A stretch of DNA of 11,493 nucleotides, from contig JAKAXN010000119.1 in assembly GCA_021816565.1 (NCBI GenBank), positions 1 to 11,493 on the forward strand, given 5' to 3'. This DNA is from Actinomycetes bacterium (GTDB lineage: Bacteria; Actinomycetota; Acidimicrobiia; Acidimicrobiales; Palsa-688). Under the pieces are notes generated by a model that was not told the origin of the DNA, searched no databases, and worked only from the letters and a program-made list of their open reading frames with translations. Positions within the stretch are counted from its first letter, which is position 1; every line of letters starts with the position of its first letter. Positions 1-7,379 of this stretch are shown piece by piece. The position numbers were made by a program, and so were the translations under genes.

Positions 1-789
<789 letters not shown>

Positions 790-790
790 C

Positions 791-1204
791 ATGGCCACCA
801 CCCAGTTCGAGCTGGTGACCCCCGCAGCCAACCTGTTCTCGGGTCAGGCGGAGATGATCGTGTGCAAGACGGTGGACGGCGAGATCGCCTTCCTCGCCGA
901 CCACATGCCCTACATCGGGGCGCTGGACCCGTGCCTGGTGCGGGTCCTCGGCGCCGAGGGGGCCGGTGCGACCTCCGAGAGCGGCGAGGTGCGCGTCGCC
1001 GTCCACGGCGGCTTCGTCGAGGTCAAGAACAACCAGGTGATCATGCTGGCCGACATCGCCCAGCGCCCTGAGGAGATCGACGTGGCTGCGGCCGAGCGCG
1101 ACGAGGCCGACGCCAACACCCGGATCAGCTCCGGCACCGAGGACCGCTCGGCCGAGACCGACCTCAAGTGGGCCCAGGCCCGCCTGGAGGCCGCTCGGGC
1201 CTGA
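791..1204 (+). CDS. atpC: ATP synthase F1 epsilon subunit
   Basis: Epsilon subunit of the F1 central stalk (137 aa, close to the usual 120-140). In the family it couples rotation to the c-ring and its C-terminal helices can inhibit ATP hydrolysis. The N-terminal beta-sandwich is recognisable: FELVTPAANLFSGQAEMIV, then GEIAFLADHMPYIGALDP and the strand pair VRVAVHGGFVEVKNNQVIMLAD. The last ~40 residues are Ala/Glu/Arg-rich and helical, as expected for the C-terminal hairpin. The loop AEGAGATSESGE between two strands is a little long. The ATG start follows the atpD stop by 8 nt, and its ribosome site lies in the 772-789 hairpin. As the last atp gene it is followed by GC-rich hairpins and a convergent gene. 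Confidence 0.95.
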   Translation: MATTQFELVTPAANLFSGQAEMIVCKTVDGEIAFLADHMPYIGALDPCLVRVLGAEGAGATSESGEVRVAVHGGFVEVKNNQVIMLADIAQRPEEIDVAAAERDEADANTRISSGTEDRSAETDLKWAQARLEAARA

Positions 1205-1222
1205 CCCCGGCCCACCGGGGTC
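1203..1222. other. Perfect GC-rich hairpin at the atpC stop, within the convergent gap
   Basis: GACCCCGG (1203-1210), loop CCCA and CCGGGGTC (1215-1222) form a perfect 8-bp stem beginning inside the atpC stop codon. It is not followed by a T-run on either strand, so alone it would be a weak intrinsic terminator. It may protect the 3' end of the atp message or slow polymerase arriving from either convergent gene. Confidence 0.45.
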
Positions 1223-1233
1223 CGGCCCACCCG

Positions 1234-1262
1234 GGTCCGGGCCTGCGGGCCGACCGGATTTT
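1234..1262 (+). terminator. Candidate intrinsic terminator of the atp operon
   Basis: GGTC (1234-1237) pairs with GACC (1252-1255), and inside it GGCC (1240-1243) pairs with GGCC (1248-1251) around loop TGCG, leaving a 2-nt bulge. A short T-run, TTTT at 1259-1262, follows four bases after the stem. It is the only T-run in this 57-bp gap and its last base is also the last base of the convergent wecA-like stop codon. The structure is imperfect and the T-run short, so this is a moderate call. Confidence 0.45.
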
Positions 1263-2407
1263 CAGCTCTTCGAAGCCGGCGTCTTCTCCGAGGGATCGGG
1301 GGAGGCGCCGGCTGCTTCTTGGCGGCCCCTCACCCCGAAGCCGGTGTAGAGGGCGATGGCCAGGGCCGCCCCGCCGAACGGCACGATGCTGAGACCCCCC
1401 TTGAAGTAGGAGGGGTACAGCACCAGCGCCGACAGCAGGGCGGTCCAGGTCCACAGGATCAGGACCGACCGGGTCTGGCCGTGCCCGAGGCGCATGAGCC
1501 GGTGGTGCAGGTGGTTCTTGTCGGCCATGGCCGGATTCATCCTCTTACCGGCCCGGCGGATGATGGCGAAGGCGGTGTCGAGGATAGGTATCCCGAGGAT
1601 CAGGAACGGGATGACCACCGGGGCGAAGAAGAAGTAGGTCCGGCCGCTGAAGTCCTGGTCGGTCTGGCCGACCACCGACATGGTCGACGCGGCCATCATC
1701 AGCCCCAGGAGCAGAGCCCCGGCGTCGCCCATGAAGATCTTGGCCGGGTGGAAGTTGTGGGGCAGGAAGCCCAGACAAACGCCGGCCACGATCACGCAGA
1801 AGAGCGGACCGCTGCCCGGCTGGATGGTGCCCGCCGCCACCAGCTGGTGGGAGTAGAAGAAGAAGGCCCCGGCGGCTATGGCCACGATGCCGGCGGCCAG
1901 CCCGTCGAGGCCGTCCACCAGGTTGACCGCGTTGGCCATCCCCACGACCCAGATCACGGTCATGACCGGGATCAGGTCCGCCGACAGCACGATGGTCCCG
2001 ATGAAGGGGGCCCGGAAGAACAGCATGTCCACCCCGAACAGGTACAGCACCGTGCCGGCCAGGATCTGGCCCGACAGCTTGGCCGGCGCGGACATTTCCC
2101 TCAGGTCGTCGACCATGCCGACGGCGAAGATCATCGACGCGGCCAGCACCAGGCCCAGCGGGTCGGAGCTGCCCCGGAACAGCGGCGACAGCGACGGCAG
2201 CTGCGACGCCACGATCATGGCCGCCAGCAGGCCGGCGTACATGGCCGCCCCGCCCACCGTCGGGGTGGGTCGCTCGTGCACCCGCCGCTCGTCGGGCAGG
2301 ACGATGATCGAGAACCGGGTGGCCAGGCGCCGGACCACGAAGGTGGCCAGCCAGGTGACGGCCGCCGCGACCCCCGCTACGAGCGCGTAGTCGGCGTATC
2401 CGTTGAT
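1262..2407 (-). CDS. Polyprenyl-phosphate sugar-1-phosphate transferase, WecA/TagO/MraY family
   Basis: Integral membrane enzyme that moves a sugar-1-phosphate (GlcNAc-1-P in WecA/TagO) from a UDP-sugar onto undecaprenyl- or decaprenyl-phosphate, the first step of envelope glycan assembly. Motifs, numbered from the GTG at 2338: DERRVHERPTPTVGG (16-30), the DD pair D77-D78, NAVNLVDGLDGLAAG with D142 and D145, FMGDAGALLLG with D205, and the HLHHR loop (276-280). Many hydrophobic helices lie between them. It is closer to WecA/TagO than to MraY of peptidoglycan synthesis. The GTG at 2338 would lose the first membrane helix: the frame stays open upstream and encodes a good helix (ALVAGVAAAVTWLATF), but contains no ATG, GTG or TTG. 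I place the start at ATC 2407-2405, five nt after GAGGAG, giving 381 aa; the start is uncertain. It follows glyA by 22 nt, probably as one operon. Confidence 0.88.
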   Translation of the reverse strand: MNGYADYALVAGVAAAVTWLATFVVRRLATRFSIIVLPDERRVHERPTPTVGGAAMYAGLLAAMIVASQLPSLSPLFRGSSDPLGLVLAASMIFAVGMVDDLREMSAPAKLSGQILAGTVLYLFGVDMLFFRAPFIGTIVLSADLIPVMTVIWVVGMANAVNLVDGLDGLAAGIVAIAAGAFFFYSHQLVAAGTIQPGSGPLFCVIVAGVCLGFLPHNFHPAKIFMGDAGALLLGLMMAASTMSVVGQTDQDFSGRTYFFFAPVVIPFLILGIPILDTAFAIIRRAGKRMNPAMADKNHLHHRLMRLGHGQTRSVLILWTWTALLSALVLYPSYFKGGLSIVPFGGAALAIALYTGFGVRGRQEAAGASPDPSEKTPASKS

Positions 2408-2412
2408 CCGGA

Positions 2413-2418
2413 CTCCTC
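2413..2418 (-). promoter_or_regulatory. Shine-Dalgarno GAGGAG upstream of the wecA-like gene
   Basis: GAGGAG on the minus strand, 12 nt after the glyA stop and 5 nt before an in-frame ATC (2407-2405). It lies about 75 nt upstream of the first conventional codon (GTG 2338), too far to serve it. It is therefore the main evidence that translation begins near 2407. Confidence 0.55.
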
Positions 2419-2429
2419 GGGGGTTTGGC

Positions 2430-3677
2430 TCAGGGGTAGGGGGTGAACTTCGAGCACAGGACGGCCACCTCGTCGCGCACCGCCGCCGATTCCGACTCGT
2501 CGTCGGGGCGGCGCAGCACCCGGCCGATCAGACGGGCGATCTCCGCCATCTCGGCCTCGCCCATGCCGGCGGTGGTGACCGCCGGAGTGCCGATGCGCAG
2601 GCCGGACGTGACGAACGGCGAGCGGGGGTCGCCCGGGATGGTGTTCTTGTTGAGGGTGATGCCGCTGCGGTCGAGGGCCTCCTGGGCCTTCTTACCGGTC
2701 AGCTCGGCGTCGAAGGGGCGCAGGTCCACCAGCATCAGGTGGTTGTCGGTGCCGCCCGAGACGATCCGGAACCCCTCGCCGGCCAGAGCCTCGGCCAGGG
2801 CCCGGGCGTTGCGGACGATCTGCGCCGCGTACTCCCGGAACTGCGGGGTGGCCGCCTCCCGGAAGGCCACCGCCTTGGCCGCCACCACGTGCTCGAGCGG
2901 ACCCCCCTGCAGGCCGGGGAAGACGGCCTTGTCGATGGCCGCCGCCAGGTCCGCCCGACACAGGATGCAACCGCCGCGGGGACCCCTGAGGGTCTTGTGG
3001 GTGGTGAAGGTGACGATGTCTGCCACCCCGACCGGGTTGGGGTGGGCCCCCCCGGCGATCAGCCCGGCGATGTGGGCGGCGTCGAACATGAAGAGCGCCC
3101 CGACCTGGTCGGCGATGCGCCGGATGGGCTCGGGGTCGATGATCCTGGGGTAGGCGGTGGCCCCGGCCACGATCAGCTTGGGCCGGTGCTGCTCGGCCAG
3201 CGCCGCCAGCTGCTGCAGGTCCAGCCGCTCGTCGCTGTCGGTCACCCCGTAGGAGACGAAGTTGTAGAAGCGGCCGCTGATGTTGACCGGGGAGCCGTGG
3301 GTGAGGTGGCCGCCCTGGTCGAGGCGCATGCCGAGCACGGTGTCGCCGGCGTCGAGGACGGCCAGGTAGGCGGCCAGGTTGGCGTTGGCGCCCGAGTGGG
3401 GCTGCACGTTGGCGTGGTCGGCCCCGAACAGTTCGCACACCCGCCGGCGGGCCAGGTCCTCGGCCTCGTCCACGATGGCGTTGCCGCCGTAGTACCTCTT
3501 GCCCGGGTAGCCCTCGGAGTACTTGTTGGTCAGCACCGAGCCGGTGGCGGCCATCACCGCCCGCGAGGTGAAGTTCTCCGAGGCGATCAGCTGCAGGGAG
3601 GTGTTCTGGCGGTGCTGTTCCCGCTCGATGATTCCGAACAGCTCCCGGTCCTCGAACACCGAAGGGTCCTCGCTCAC
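2430..3677 (-). CDS. glyA: Serine hydroxymethyltransferase
   Basis: PLP enzyme that interconverts serine plus tetrahydrofolate with glycine plus 5,10-methylene-tetrahydrofolate, the main cytoplasmic source of one-carbon units. The 415-aa length is normal for bacterial GlyA. Signatures: IASENFTS (31-38), [15 protein letters not shown] (51-65), the PLP-contacting D199 and H202 in [13 protein letters not shown], and Schiff-base lysine K228 in [12 protein letters not shown]. Near the C-terminus, [13 protein letters not shown] and the [12 protein letters not shown] segment are also typical. The start is GTG 3677-3675, which begins at the family's usual N-terminus. It has no clear Shine-Dalgarno and lies 6 nt after a TAGGAT hexamer, so it is probably leaderless. 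The wecA-like gene follows; the two products have no obvious metabolic link. Confidence 0.97.
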   Translation of the reverse strand: MSEDPSVFEDRELFGIIEREQHRQNTSLQLIASENFTSRAVMAATGSVLTNKYSEGYPGKRYYGGNAIVDEAEDLARRRVCELFGADHANVQPHSGANANLAAYLAVLDAGDTVLGMRLDQGGHLTHGSPVNISGRFYNFVSYGVTDSDERLDLQQLAALAEQHRPKLIVAGATAYPRIIDPEPIRRIADQVGALFMFDAAHIAGLIAGGAHPNPVGVADIVTFTTHKTLRGPRGGCILCRADLAAAIDKAVFPGLQGGPLEHVVAAKAVAFREAATPQFREYAAQIVRNARALAEALAGEGFRIVSGGTDNHLMLVDLRPFDAELTGKKAQEALDRSGITLNKNTIPGDPRSPFVTSGLRIGTPAVTTAGMGEAEMAEIARLIGRVLRRPDDESESAAVRDEVAVLCSKFTPYP

Positions 3678-3683
3678 CCCCCA

Positions 3684-3693
3684 ATCCTAGACT
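3684..3693. promoter_or_regulatory. Symmetric bidirectional promoter between glyA and the 2H-GNAT gene
   Basis: Minus strand reads TAGGAT (3689-3684) and plus strand TAGACT (3688-3693), two TANNNT -10 hexamers that overlap at TA in a central CTAG palindrome (3687-3690). Each is exactly 6 nt from its own GTG start (3677 and 3700), so the centre of the starts and of the palindrome coincide at 3688.5. Transcription beginning at each GTG would give leaderless messages. No clear -35 boxes are visible; they would lie inside the opposite gene. The layout is seen in the sequence; promoter activity is inferred. Confidence 0.6.
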
Positions 3694-3699
3694 GTCGGC

Positions 3700-4614
3700 G
3701 TGGCTTCCAACCGGCGGCGCCTGGGGGTGGCGCTGGTGCTGGACCGCCCGCTCGCCGACGAGATCGACGGCCTGCGCCGGGCGGTCGGCGATCCCAGCCT
3801 GGCCCGCATCGCCCCTCACGTCACGCTGGTCCCGCCGGTCAACGTCCGGGCCGCCGACCTCCCCGCGGCCCTGCGCCGGCTGCGGGGCGCGGCCGCCGCG
3901 CTGGCCGGCCCGCTGCGGCTGACGTTCGGCTCGGTCAGCACGTTCCTGCCGGTGAACCCGGTGCTGTACCTGGCGGTGGGTGGCGACCTGGAGGGGCTGC
4001 AGGTCCTGCGCGACTCGGTGTTCGAGGCGCCCCTGCAGCGGCACCTGTCGTGGCCCTGGGTGCCCCATCTGACCCTGGCCGACGGCGCCGCCGAGGACCG
4101 CATCGGTGCCGCCCTGGTGGCCCTGTCCGATTACGCCGCGGTGGCGGAGATCGACCGGGTGGCCCTGCTCGAGGAGGGCCCGGGCCGGGTGTGGACCCAG
4201 CTCGCCGACGCCGCTCTGGGCCGCCCGGTGCGGGTCGGGACCGGCGGGCTGGCCGTGGAGCTGGTGGCCGGCCGGCTCCTCGACCCGGAGCTGGCCGCCT
4301 GCCCCGGCTCACCGACCGGGCCCGAGGCCCCGCTGTCGTTCGTGCTCACCGCCCACCGGGAGGGACAGCCGGTGGGCACCGCCCTGGCGTGGGAGGACCG
4401 CCGGGGGCCGCACGTGGCCGTGTGGGTGCGCCCCGAGCACCGCCGCCAGGGCATCGGGGGCCAGCTCCTGGCCCATTTGGAGGTGACGGCCCGCCGGGCC
4501 GGGTGGGAGCACCCGTCGCTGCAGGCGGCCGGCCCGGAGGGGTTCTACCGGGCGCTCAGCGGATGGAGCGTGCCCGATAGGTGCGGGGACTACCCGAACG
4601 GGACGGACGCGTAG
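3700..4614 (+). CDS. 2H phosphoesterase (LigT-like) fused to GNAT N-acetyltransferase
   Basis: Two domains in one 304-aa protein. Residues ~5-175 resemble 2'-5' RNA ligase/cyclic phosphodiesterases of the 2H family, with both signature motifs: APHVTL (H40, T42) and PHLTL (H123, T125). These histidines act on 2',3'-cyclic or 2'-5' phosphate bonds in known members. Residues ~205-300 resemble a GNAT acetyltransferase: a strand with [19 protein letters not shown] carries the acetyl-CoA pyrophosphate loop R248-x-x-G251-x-G253, followed by helix and GFYRALSGW near the end. The GNAT part is rather short, and substrates of neither domain can be told. The start is GTG 3700, 6 nt after TAGACT and without Shine-Dalgarno. 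The last 25 bp overlap the 3' end of glpX on the other strand. Domain identities are fairly sure; the joint function is unknown. Confidence 0.85.
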   Translation: MASNRRRLGVALVLDRPLADEIDGLRRAVGDPSLARIAPHVTLVPPVNVRAADLPAALRRLRGAAAALAGPLRLTFGSVSTFLPVNPVLYLAVGGDLEGLQVLRDSVFEAPLQRHLSWPWVPHLTLADGAAEDRIGAALVALSDYAAVAEIDRVALLEEGPGRVWTQLADAALGRPVRVGTGGLAVELVAGRLLDPELAACPGSPTGPEAPLSFVLTAHREGQPVGTALAWEDRRGPHVAVWVRPEHRRQGIGGQLLAHLEVTARRAGWEHPSLQAAGPEGFYRALSGWSVPDRCGDYPNGTDA

Positions 4615-5597
4615 GCGGCCAGCTTCTTGAGCCGGTGCCGGGCGTCCACCCGTCGGACCGTGCCGGACTTCGAACGCATCACCAGAGAGTCTGTGATGGC
4701 CCCGCCCTGGTCGTATCGCACCCCCCGCAGGAGCTCGCCGTCGCTGATGCCGGTGGCGGCGAAGAAGCAGTTGTCCCCCCGGACCAGGTCGTCGAGGTAC
4801 AGGACCCGCTCGACGTCGTAGCCGGCGTCCACCGCAGCTTTGCGCTCGCTGTCGTCGCGGGGCCACAGCCGGCCCTGCAGCTCGCCGCCCATGCACTTCA
4901 GCGCGGCGGCGGCGATCACGCCCTCGGGGGTGCCGCCGGTGCCGAGGAGGATGTCGGCGCCGGAATCGGCCCACGACGTGGCCAGCGCGCCGGCCACGTC
5001 ACCGTCGGTGATGAGGCGGATACGGGCCCCGGTGGAGCGCACCTCGTCGATCAGCCCGGCGTGGCGGGGCCGGTCCAGGATGACCGCGGTGACGTCGCGC
5101 ACCGATTCGCCCTTGGCCTCGGCCACCGCCCGGATGTTGTCGGTGGGGGACTGCTCGAGACTGACCTTTCCGGCCGCCTCCGGCCCGACGGCGAGCTTCT
5201 CCATGTACACGCACGGGCCGGGGTTGAACATGGTTCCCCGCTCGCTCACCGCGATCACCGACAGCGCCCCACCCCGCCCCAGGGCCGTCGGGGTGGTGCC
5301 GTCGATGGGGTCCACGGCCACGTCGGCCAGCGGCGCGGTGCCGTCGCCGACCCTCTCACCGTTGAAGAGCATGGGCGCCTCGTCCTTCTCGCCCTCGCCT
5401 ATCACCACCACGCCGTCCATGGGTACGCCGCCGAGCACGATGCGCATGGCGTCGACGGCCGCCCCGTCGGCGCCTTCCTTGTCCCCCCGCCCCAGCCAGC
5501 GGGCCGCTGCCATGGCGGCCGCCTCGGTGACCCGGACCAGCTCCATGGCCAGGTTGCGGTCGGGAGCCTGGGGACGCTGACCGAATTGATCTTCCAC
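4590..5597 (-). CDS. glpX: Class II fructose-1,6-bisphosphatase
   Basis: Hydrolyses fructose-1,6-bisphosphate to fructose-6-phosphate and phosphate, the committed step of gluconeogenesis; some relatives also act on sedoheptulose-1,7-bisphosphate. The protein is 335 aa, typical for GlpX. Motifs visible: [12 protein letters not shown] (66-77), the metal site DPIDGTT (D96, D99, T101), [10 protein letters not shown] (196-205), and GTGGTPEGV with E225, matching the metal/substrate residues of known class II enzymes. A class I enzyme or inositol monophosphatase would differ around these motifs. The start is GTG 5597-5595, 6 nt after TAGATT and with no Shine-Dalgarno, so it is probably leaderless. 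It stands as its own unit: divergent from the glycosyltransferase gene and convergent, with overlap, to the 2H-GNAT gene. Confidence 0.96.
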   Translation of the reverse strand: MEDQFGQRPQAPDRNLAMELVRVTEAAAMAAARWLGRGDKEGADGAAVDAMRIVLGGVPMDGVVVIGEGEKDEAPMLFNGERVGDGTAPLADVAVDPIDGTTPTALGRGGALSVIAVSERGTMFNPGPCVYMEKLAVGPEAAGKVSLEQSPTDNIRAVAEAKGESVRDVTAVILDRPRHAGLIDEVRSTGARIRLITDGDVAGALATSWADSGADILLGTGGTPEGVIAAAALKCMGGELQGRLWPRDDSERKAAVDAGYDVERVLYLDDLVRGDNCFFAATGISDGELLRGVRYDQGGAITDSLVMRSKSGTVRRVDARHRLKKLAAYASVPFG

Positions 5598-5603
5598 GCC
5601 GCG

Positions 5604-5609
5604 AATCTA
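5604..5609 (-). promoter_or_regulatory. Probable -10 element of glpX (leaderless)
   Basis: The minus strand reads C-TAGATT (hexamer 5609-5604), then six bases, then the GTG start at 5597. The spacing equals that at glyA and the 2H-GNAT gene. It matches the TANNNT actinobacterial -10 with transcription beginning at or next to the start codon. No convincing -35 box was found. Confidence 0.55.
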
Positions 5610-5660
5610 GCCGGTGGGTCCCGCCGGCCGAGCTGTTGTGGCCCTCCCGACACCCTTCCG

Positions 5661-5678
5661 CCGGTACCCGCGTACCGG
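5661..5678. repeat. 18-bp inverted repeat between glpX and the glycosyltransferase gene
   Basis: CCGGTAC (5661-5667), spacer CCGC and GTACCGG (5672-5678) form a perfect 7-bp dyad. It lies 32 bp upstream of the candidate -10 of the rightward gene and 52 bp from that of glpX. Its position in a divergent promoter region suits a repressor or activator operator; a transcribed hairpin is possible but less useful here because both messages appear to start elsewhere. The dyad is seen directly; a protein-binding role is inference. Confidence 0.4.
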
Positions 5679-5709
5679 GGCTGATATGAACATGGGGGGT
5701 GCGGATGGG

Positions 5710-5715
5710 TAGCAT
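5710..5715 (+). promoter_or_regulatory. Probable -10 element of the glycosyltransferase gene
   Basis: TAGCAT followed by 8 nt (TTCGCACG) and GTG 5724. There is no Shine-Dalgarno in the gap, which suggests a leaderless or nearly leaderless message. The same start region, with only three mismatches in 17 bases, occurs before the zinc-ribbon gene at 8898-8914. No clear -35 box is visible. Confidence 0.5.
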
Positions 5716-5723
5716 TTCGCACG

Positions 5724-7340
5724 GTGCAAACCACGGCTAGCAGTCCCACCCCCCTGGCATCCGGGCTGCGCATCACCCTCTTCGGCGAGAAGCGGCGCCC
5801 CCGCCCGGCCCTGATCGTGGCCGGCGTCATCGCCGTCGCGGCCGGGGTGGCCCTGCGGTTCTACGCGCCTACAGCACTCTGGCTCGACGAGACCATCAGC
5901 GTCAACATCGCCAAGCTGCCCGTCTCGCAGATCCCCGGCGCCCTCAGCCACGACGGGGCGCCGCCGCTCTACTACCTGATGCTCCACTTCTGGATGGAGG
6001 CGTTCGGGCGGGGGGACTTCGCGGTCCGGGCGCTGTCGGGGCTGACCTCGGTTCTGTCACTCCCGATCTTCTGGCTGGCCGGCCGGCGGCTCGGGGGGCG
6101 GACGGTCGCATGGGTCACCTTCTTCCTGGCCCTCAGCTCCCCGTTCGCCATCAACTACGCCACGACCACCCGGATGTACTCGCTGATGATCCTGGTGTCG
6201 CTGCTCGGGTTCCTGGCTCTCAGCCGGGCCTACGAGAACCCGACCCGGCGCCGGTGCTTCGAGGTGGGGGCCGTCACCGCGGCCCTCCTCTACACCCACT
6301 ACTGGGGCATCTACCTGGTTGCGGTGGCCGGGCTGTGGCTGGTCTGGCGCATCCGGGTCAGCGGCCGGGGGGGTCCGGCCCTGCGGGCCATGGTGATCGG
6401 CGGGCTGTTCTGGCTGCCGTGGGCCCCCATCTTCGTGTTCCAGGCGCTGCACACCGGCACGCCCTGGACCGCTTCGGCCAGCCCCGGGGACCTGCTGCAG
6501 GTCTTCGCGGACTTCTCGGGCGGCGGGGCGTGGGGGACGCTGCTCATGTTCGCGACCTTCGCCCTGTTCATCCTCGGCACGTTCGGCCGGACGGCCGCGC
6601 CGGGGACGATGGCCACGCTGAGCGACCCCGACGGCGGCGTGCGCCAGGTTCCGTCCGGGCCGGCGGTGCTGGTGGAGTTGAAGCCCCGGCCGGGCATGGC
6701 TCCCCTGGTGGGCATCGCGGTGGGGACCCTGGTGGTGGCCGTGGCCGGCGGGGCGCTGGCCAACGCCGCTTTCGTCGCCCGCTACACCGCGGTCGTGCTG
6801 CCGCTGTTCCTCCTGGTCATGGCCACCGGCATCGCCGTGATGCCGGGCCGGCGGTTCCGGATGGGGTGCCTGGCGGTGCTGGTTCTGGCAGGGATCCTCA
6901 CCGGCCGGAGCGAGAACAAGCAGCAGCGGACCCAGGCCGTGCAGGTGGCGGCCGTCCTCAACGCCCAGGCGCAGCCCGGCGACGTGGTGGTGTACTGCCC
7001 GGACCAGCTGGGCCCGGCGGTCAGCCGCCTGCTCAAGGTGCCCGGCGTGGACCAGCTGACCTTCCCCCGGGCCATCGGGCCGGAGCGGGTCGACTGGGTC
7101 AACTACAAACAGACCATCGCCTCGACCGACGTGTCGCAGTTCGCCCAGGCGGCCCTGGCCCGGGTGCCGAGCGGCCGGACCCTGTGGCTGGTGTGGCGCG
7201 ACGGGTACCCCGGCTTCGGCGGCGACTGCGGATACCTCAAGAGCTGGATCGACCTGCTGCGCAACCCGGGCGTGACCCTGGTCCACAACAACGGCAGCGT
7301 CTACTACGAGTACGAGAACCTCACCCGCTATGTCGGCTGA
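5724..7340 (+). CDS. GT-C/GT39-type integral membrane glycosyltransferase
   Basis: Predicted polytopic membrane enzyme (538 aa) of the GT-C superfamily, which moves a sugar from a polyprenyl-phosphate donor to an envelope glycan, lipid or protein on the outer face of the membrane. After a first helix (~29-47), the extracytoplasmic loop holds the expected acidic motif LWLDE (D55, E56) followed by HDGAPPLYYLMLHFW (77-90). Further hydrophobic segments include ~105-120, 127-142, 151-168, 180-208, 220-240, 270-287 and 326-394, with VARYTAVVLPLFLL (351-364) like the RY...P motif of such enzymes. Residues ~400-538 are a soluble tail, probably extracytoplasmic, with two cysteines (C425, C502). The start is GTG 5724, with no Shine-Dalgarno and a TAGCAT box. 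Donor and acceptor are unknown. It precedes a flavoprotein gene by 39 nt, likely cotranscribed. Confidence 0.85.
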   Translation: MQTTASSPTPLASGLRITLFGEKRRPRPALIVAGVIAVAAGVALRFYAPTALWLDETISVNIAKLPVSQIPGALSHDGAPPLYYLMLHFWMEAFGRGDFAVRALSGLTSVLSLPIFWLAGRRLGGRTVAWVTFFLALSSPFAINYATTTRMYSLMILVSLLGFLALSRAYENPTRRRCFEVGAVTAALLYTHYWGIYLVAVAGLWLVWRIRVSGRGGPALRAMVIGGLFWLPWAPIFVFQALHTGTPWTASASPGDLLQVFADFSGGGAWGTLLMFATFALFILGTFGRTAAPGTMATLSDPDGGVRQVPSGPAVLVELKPRPGMAPLVGIAVGTLVVAVAGGALANAAFVARYTAVVLPLFLLVMATGIAVMPGRRFRMGCLAVLVLAGILTGRSENKQQRTQAVQVAAVLNAQAQPGDVVVYCPDQLGPAVSRLLKVPGVDQLTFPRAIGPERVDWVNYKQTIASTDVSQFAQAALARVPSGRTLWLVWRDGYPGFGGDCGYLKSWIDLLRNPGVTLVHNNGSVYYEYENLTRYVG

Positions 7341-7368
7341 CGCCGGGAGCGTGACCTGGTGAGCATCG

Positions 7369-7374
7369 AAGGAG
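7369..7374 (+). promoter_or_regulatory. Shine-Dalgarno AAGGAG deciding the oxidoreductase start
   Basis: AAGGAG lies 5 nt before GTG 7380-7382, in frame with the oxidoreductase. This favours GTG 7380 over the in-frame GTG at 7359, which has only a weak GGGAG well upstream and would add seven residues. An ATG at 7378-7380 overlaps the GTG but is followed at once by TGA, so it encodes nothing. Confidence 0.7.
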
Positions 7375-7379
7375 AAAAT

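Noticed and set aside
1319..2446. Plus-strand open frame of 375 codons opposite the wecA-like gene.
   Set aside because: Repetitive His/Gly/Gln/Asp product; the minus strand has all the family motifs in order.
3687..3690. CTAG at 3687-3690 and 5607-5610 considered as a methylation or restriction-avoidance signal.
   Set aside because: Each occurrence is explained by the TAGNNT -10 hexamers; two sites are too few to argue for anything else.
2403..4580. A 725-codon open frame on the plus strand running antisense to glyA and out of frame through the 2H-GNAT gene.
   Set aside because: Low-complexity Gly/Arg/Pro/His/Val-rich product with no domain; such frames arise opposite high-GC genes. Both overlapped genes have clear family motifs.
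5686..5712. Tiny ORF (ATG to TAG, 8 codons) just upstream of the glycosyltransferase, a possible leader peptide.
   Set aside because: No convincing Shine-Dalgarno, no regulatory codon run, and it lies upstream of the likely transcription start, so it is probably untranscribed.
7359..7379. Alternative GTG start for the oxidoreductase giving seven more residues.
   Set aside because: The AAGGAG site at 7369-7374 is ideally spaced for GTG 7380 and lies inside the longer version's coding sequence; the extra residues add nothing to the FAD fold.
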